Position numbers and translations under genes: made by a program. From Coleofasciculus sp. S288 (GTDB taxonomy: Bacteria > Cyanobacteriota > Cyanobacteriia > Cyanobacteriales > Coleofasciculaceae), in NCBI GenBank assembly GCA_020216575.1, contig JAIUYC010000207.1:1-6837 (forward strand): DNA of 6,837 nucleotides. Direction: 5' to 3'. How positions within the stretch are numbered: position 1 is the first letter of the stretch; the number at the start of each line of letters is the position of its first letter. Positions 4,805 to 6,837 of this stretch are shown here, piece by piece. The notes under the pieces were generated by a model that made no database searches, had not been told where the DNA came from, and was given only the letters and a program-made list of their open reading frames with translations.

Positions 4805-6301
4805 TCACTGGAGCAAATTCAGGCAGAGTTGGCGAAAATCGTCGCCCCGGTGCTCAAAGCTTTGGTATTGGTCGAAGCTAGCACAGGCTGGGGAAAGCAG
4901 GACGACACGGGCATTGTACTGTTGAGCGAGTTCAGCAGCTCTAGGTACAGCCCGTGCCATGGTTTCAACAATTTCGTAGCGATCGCAACCCGCTTGCTTG
5001 AGGCGTTCGGCAAAGGCAACTGCGGCGTCACCAATCAGGAGGACAGCAGCAGCTTTGGCTTGAATTGTCTCGATCCAGTGGGTATCATCACCAACTTTTG
5101 CTTCACCCCCAGCAATCAGAATGGTCGGTGCAGCGACTGAGGCTAATCCAACTTGAGCCGCGTCGTAATTCGTCGCTTTACTGTCATTGATGAAGTCTAT
5201 GCCTTGCCAGTTGATGATATGTTCGAGGCGATGGGGAACACCAGGGAAGGTAGCAATGGCGTTGGCGATCGCGTTTTTCTCGATTCCTGCCAACCGTGCT
5301 GCTGCCACCGCCATCAGCAAATTCTGCTGATTGTGTTCCCCCACCATCCGTAATGATGCCACCTGTACAATTGGCTCATCCTGAGCGATTACCCAACCGT
5401 CCTCAATGTACACCCCTAAAGTGCGATCGCCCAATAGTTTTTCTCTGCCTTGCACGCTAGTCCAGTAAGCGTCAGGCCAGTGTTGAACCCCCTTCTGCCG
5501 TAGGTAAGGGTCATCACCGTTCAAAACTTGTAACTGCGATCGCCGCAGCAGGCGTGCTTTGATGTTGTAGTAGTTCTCTAATGTCTTATGCCGACTGAGG
5601 TGGTCAGGGGTAAATGTCGTCCAGATACCAATGCGCGGTGCAAGGTCGCGTGAAGATTCAATTTGGTAACTACTGATTTCCGCAATCACCCAATCTAGGG
5701 AATTTTGGATTTTGGATTTTGGATTTTGGATTGAAGCGTTCTGACCCCTAACCCCTGACTCCTGTAGAGACGCGACATGTCGCGTCTCTACGACCCCTGA
5801 CTCCAAGGCTAGTTCACAAGCGGCGTAGCCAATGTTGCCACAGGCGGGGGCATGGAAGCCAGCGGCTTGAAAAATGGCGGCAATCAGGGCAGTGGTCGTA
5901 GTTTTACCATTTGTCCCCGTAATACCCACCCAAGGGGATGACTGAAGATAACGCCACGCGAGTTCGAGTTCTCCAATCGTATCAATACCTCGGTCTCTTG
6001 CTTCTATTAACACCGATATATCCCAAGGAACGCCGGGACTGACGACAATCAACTGAGGTAAATCCGAGGGATCGAGTGTCAGGGAATGACCCAGTTTAAC
6101 GGTAATTCCTTCCGTGGCAAGCTCTTGTTGTTGCCGCAATAGGTCTGATGTCCTGCGTGAATCGTTGGGCGAAGCCTTGCCCGAAGGGTCACTATCCGGG
6201 CTAGCGGAATCGCTTACCGTTACTTGCCAGCCGTCCCGTTTGAGGAGACGTGCGGCACCCATTCCGGATTTTCCCAGACCTATAACCTGAGCGTTGAGCA
6301 T
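4805..6301 (-). CDS. murD: UDP-N-acetylmuramoyl-L-alanine:D-glutamate ligase with two repeat-derived insertions
   Basis: This cytoplasmic ligase adds D-glutamate to UDP-MurNAc-L-alanine using ATP during peptidoglycan precursor synthesis. An N-terminal Rossmann-like UDP-binding domain starts with [15 protein letters not shown] (6-20). The ATPase domain has the P-loop [12 protein letters not shown] (126-137), EISSYQIE (208-215), TPDHLSRH (231-238) and K248 (YYNIKARLL), the expected carbamylated lysine. GEHNQQN (321-327) and GVPHRLE (354-360) follow. The C-terminal domain has NDSKATN (372-378), AGGEAK (397-402) and [22 protein letters not shown], all intact. The length of 498 residues exceeds the usual 440-460. 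The excess lies at residues 33-48 and 168-201, where the DNA is intergenic-type repeat. The frame stays open across both, and all catalytic motifs remain, so the enzyme is probably active. Four HIP1 octamers lie in the gene. Confidence 0.96.
   Translation of the reverse strand: MLNAQVIGLGKSGMGAARLLKRDGWQVTVSDSASPDSDPSGKASPNDSRRTSDLLRQQQELATEGITVKLGHSLTLDPSDLPQLIVVSPGVPWDISVLIEARDRGIDTIGELELAWRYLQSSPWVGITGTNGKTTTTALIAAIFQAAGFHAPACGNIGYAACELALESGVVETRHVASLQESGVRGQNASIQNPKSKIQNSLDWVIAEISSYQIESSRDLAPRIGIWTTFTPDHLSRHKTLENYYNIKARLLRRSQLQVLNGDDPYLRQKGVQHWPDAYWTSVQGREKLLGDRTLGVYIEDGWVIAQDEPIVQVASLRMVGEHNQQNLLMAVAAARLAGIEKNAIANAIATFPGVPHRLEHIINWQGIDFINDSKATNYDAAQVGLASVAAPTILIAGGEAKVGDDTHWIETIQAKAAAVLLIGDAAVAFAERLKQAGCDRYEIVETMARAVPRAAELAQQYNARVVLLSPACASFDQYQSFEHRGDDFRQLCLNLLQ
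5703..5730. repeat. Four exact TTTTGGA heptamers inside murD
   Basis: Units at 5703, 5710, 5717 and 5724, each exactly TTTTGGA. On the coding strand they are read as TCCAAAA and encode part of the peptide [10 protein letters not shown]. Seven-base units keep the frame only in steps of three, so copy-number change here would usually break murD. Confidence 0.9.
5741..5804. repeat. 28-bp perfect palindrome flanked by a 12-bp direct repeat, inside murD
   Basis: A perfect palindrome occupies 5764-5791, with 14-bp arms GTAGAGACGCGACA and its complement. It is flanked by ACCCCTGACTCC at 5751-5762 and again at 5793-5804. The direct repeats are 42 bp apart, 14 codons. The left copy is part of a CTGACCC/CTAACCC/CTGACTC heptamer array. 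In the protein the duplication shows as ESGV at 167-170 and at 181-184, and the palindrome encodes [18 protein letters not shown]-type palindromes are familiar dispersed repeats in cyanobacteria (recalled, not searched). Confidence 0.9.
6159..6212. repeat. 48-bp repeat-like insertion in murD bounded by GAATCG direct repeats
   Basis: GAATCG occurs at 6159-6164 and 6207-6212, exactly 48 bp apart. The block between has a GGGC (6167-6170) / GCCC (6179-6182) hairpin with GAAGCCTT in the loop, followed by GAAGGG. It encodes [16 protein letters not shown]. Dropping one repeat copy and the block restores [15 protein letters not shown], the length I expect for cyanobacterial MurD at this point. Confidence 0.75.
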
Positions 6302-6495
6302 AAATTAAATGGTAGAAGTCCCTTTTTTGGCATTCCCCATAGTACTGGCGAGACTATCAGATTGCCAATCACCAAGAGGGGAACAGCGAACGGGGAACGG
6401 CGATAGCTCTCGCGGTAGCTTAAGCTCATCCCTTCTTTTCAGCTTAAGTCTTTCTTTCCTTGTGCCTTCTGCCCTCTGCCCTATGTCTTCTTGCA
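6302..6495. other. 194-bp gap upstream of murD with short repeats
   Basis: It contains three GCCTTCT-type heptamers (6464-6484), two 14-bp units starting GGGGAAC (6378 and 6392), and the pair CTTAAGCT (6419-6426) / AGCTTAAG (6441-6448), which could form an 8-bp stem. That stem may end transcription of the upstream minus-strand gene, but it lacks a clear T-run. No ORF is supported. Confidence 0.55.
6339..6368 (-). promoter_or_regulatory. Candidate murD promoter
   Basis: On the minus strand, TTGGCA (6368-6363; five of six to consensus) is followed after 18 bp by TACTAT (6344-6339; four of six). This predicts a start about 30 bases before the murD ATG. No strong Shine-Dalgarno is seen before that ATG. 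Confidence 0.4.
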
Positions 6496-6837
6496 CTAGC
6501 GTTTGCACACCCATTTCCATAAGGGATGAGAGGTTCCCTGCTGACGAATTCGCTGGACTTGGTTTTCCAGACGCTTCTGTTCGTGGGGTGGTATTCCCAA
6601 TAAGATATTGCGACTCTGCCAGACTAAGACGGCGACAGTCATGCCAATGCACGTAGCAAGACCGATTGCAGGCAGGCGGTTGAAGACAATGGCATATCGC
6701 AGCGCTGCCCAGGTAAAATGCGATCGCAATAAAGAAATTTCATACCGCCACCCCCACAAGCACAACGGAGCAAGTGTCATCCAGAGGATGCCAACCACCA
6801 ACCACCGCCCCCAGACAGTGAGCTGATGCAATCGTTT
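6496..6837 (-). CDS. Small two-helix membrane protein of unknown function (5' end beyond window)
   Basis: The frame is open through the right edge, so the true start may lie outside the window. Inside the window the first possible start is a TTG at 6831, which has no visible support. At least 111 residues are seen. Counted from that TTG, two hydrophobic segments at about residues 10-29 and 50-71 flank a basic, aromatic loop. A soluble tail follows, beginning GIPPHEQKRLENQVQRIRQQ and ending SHPLWKWVCKR. The tail looks helical and amphipathic. I recall similar short proteins in cyanobacteria with this conserved tail but no assigned function. It lies on the same strand upstream of murD, 194 bp away. 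Because murD has its own candidate promoter, co-transcription is uncertain. One HIP1 octamer (6720-6727) lies in the gene. Confidence 0.75.
   Translation of the reverse strand, partial: KRLHQLTVWGRWLVVGILWMTLAPLCLWGWRYEISLLRSHFTWAALRYAIVFNRLPAIGLATCIGMTVAVLVWQSRNILLGIPPHEQKRLENQVQRIRQQGTSHPLWKWVCKR

Noticed and set aside
4829..5353. Plus-strand frames within murD
   Set aside because: They lie opposite well-conserved murD motifs and are antisense shadows.
5699..5804. murD as a pseudogene disrupted by repeats
   Set aside because: The frame is open across both insertions and every catalytic motif downstream is intact, so disruption is not supported.
6305..6656. Open frames of about 115 codons on both strands around 6305-6656
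   Set aside because: They overlap the small membrane gene and the repeat-bearing gap, have no ribosome binding site and show no recognisable protein features. The minus-strand frame at 6496 onward has convincing membrane segments instead.

Overview
The window looks like chromosomal DNA from a cyanobacterium, probably a filamentous, repeat-rich one. The octamer GCGATCGC (HIP1) occurs eight times in 6.8 kb. Intergenic gaps carry degenerate heptamer tandem repeats and long perfect palindromes of the kind common in Nostocales and Oscillatoriales genomes. MurD also reads like a cyanobacterial MurD. No rRNA, tRNA, CRISPR array or intact transposase gene was seen.

Layout: (1) 1-303, C-terminal DNA-binding domain of an OmpR/PhoB-type response regulator, cut by the left edge. 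(2) 304-726, a long gap with a stop-codon hairpin, a possible operator and a MITE-like element at 414-551. (3) 727-1104, a receiver-only response regulator. (4) 1134-1158, a hairpin between convergent genes. (5) 1191-2159 (-), a membrane-anchored YdcF/ElyC-like DUF218 protein. (6) 2160-2627, a divergent intergenic region with a candidate minus-strand promoter and a long imperfect inverted repeat. (7) 2628-3626, galE. (8) 3665-4015, a small coiled-coil protein. (9) 4181-4630, a small lipoprotein. (10) 4640-4796, a heptamer array, then a 97-bp MITE-like element with perfect 15-bp terminal inverted repeats and a 13-bp internal stem. (11) 4805-6301 (-), murD. (12) 6496 to the right edge (-), a small two-helix membrane protein.

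The genes do not form one pathway. Several bear on the cell envelope: murD (peptidoglycan precursor ligase), the ElyC/YdcF-like protein, galE (UDP-galactose for surface glycans) and the lipoprotein. They lie on different strands with repeat-filled gaps, so a single operon is unlikely. The two response-regulator pieces look like relatives: a full-length-type regulator followed by a separate receiver without an output domain.

The most notable feature is murD. The reading frame has absorbed intergenic-type repeat DNA at two places and stays open. One is a 48-bp block bounded by a 6-bp direct repeat. The other is a 42-bp block made of a 28-bp perfect palindrome bounded by a 12-bp direct repeat, next to heptamer arrays. 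Both blocks are multiples of three and fall outside the catalytic motifs. I did not find a convincing new multi-gene system; the interest lies in repeat biology and protein evolution.
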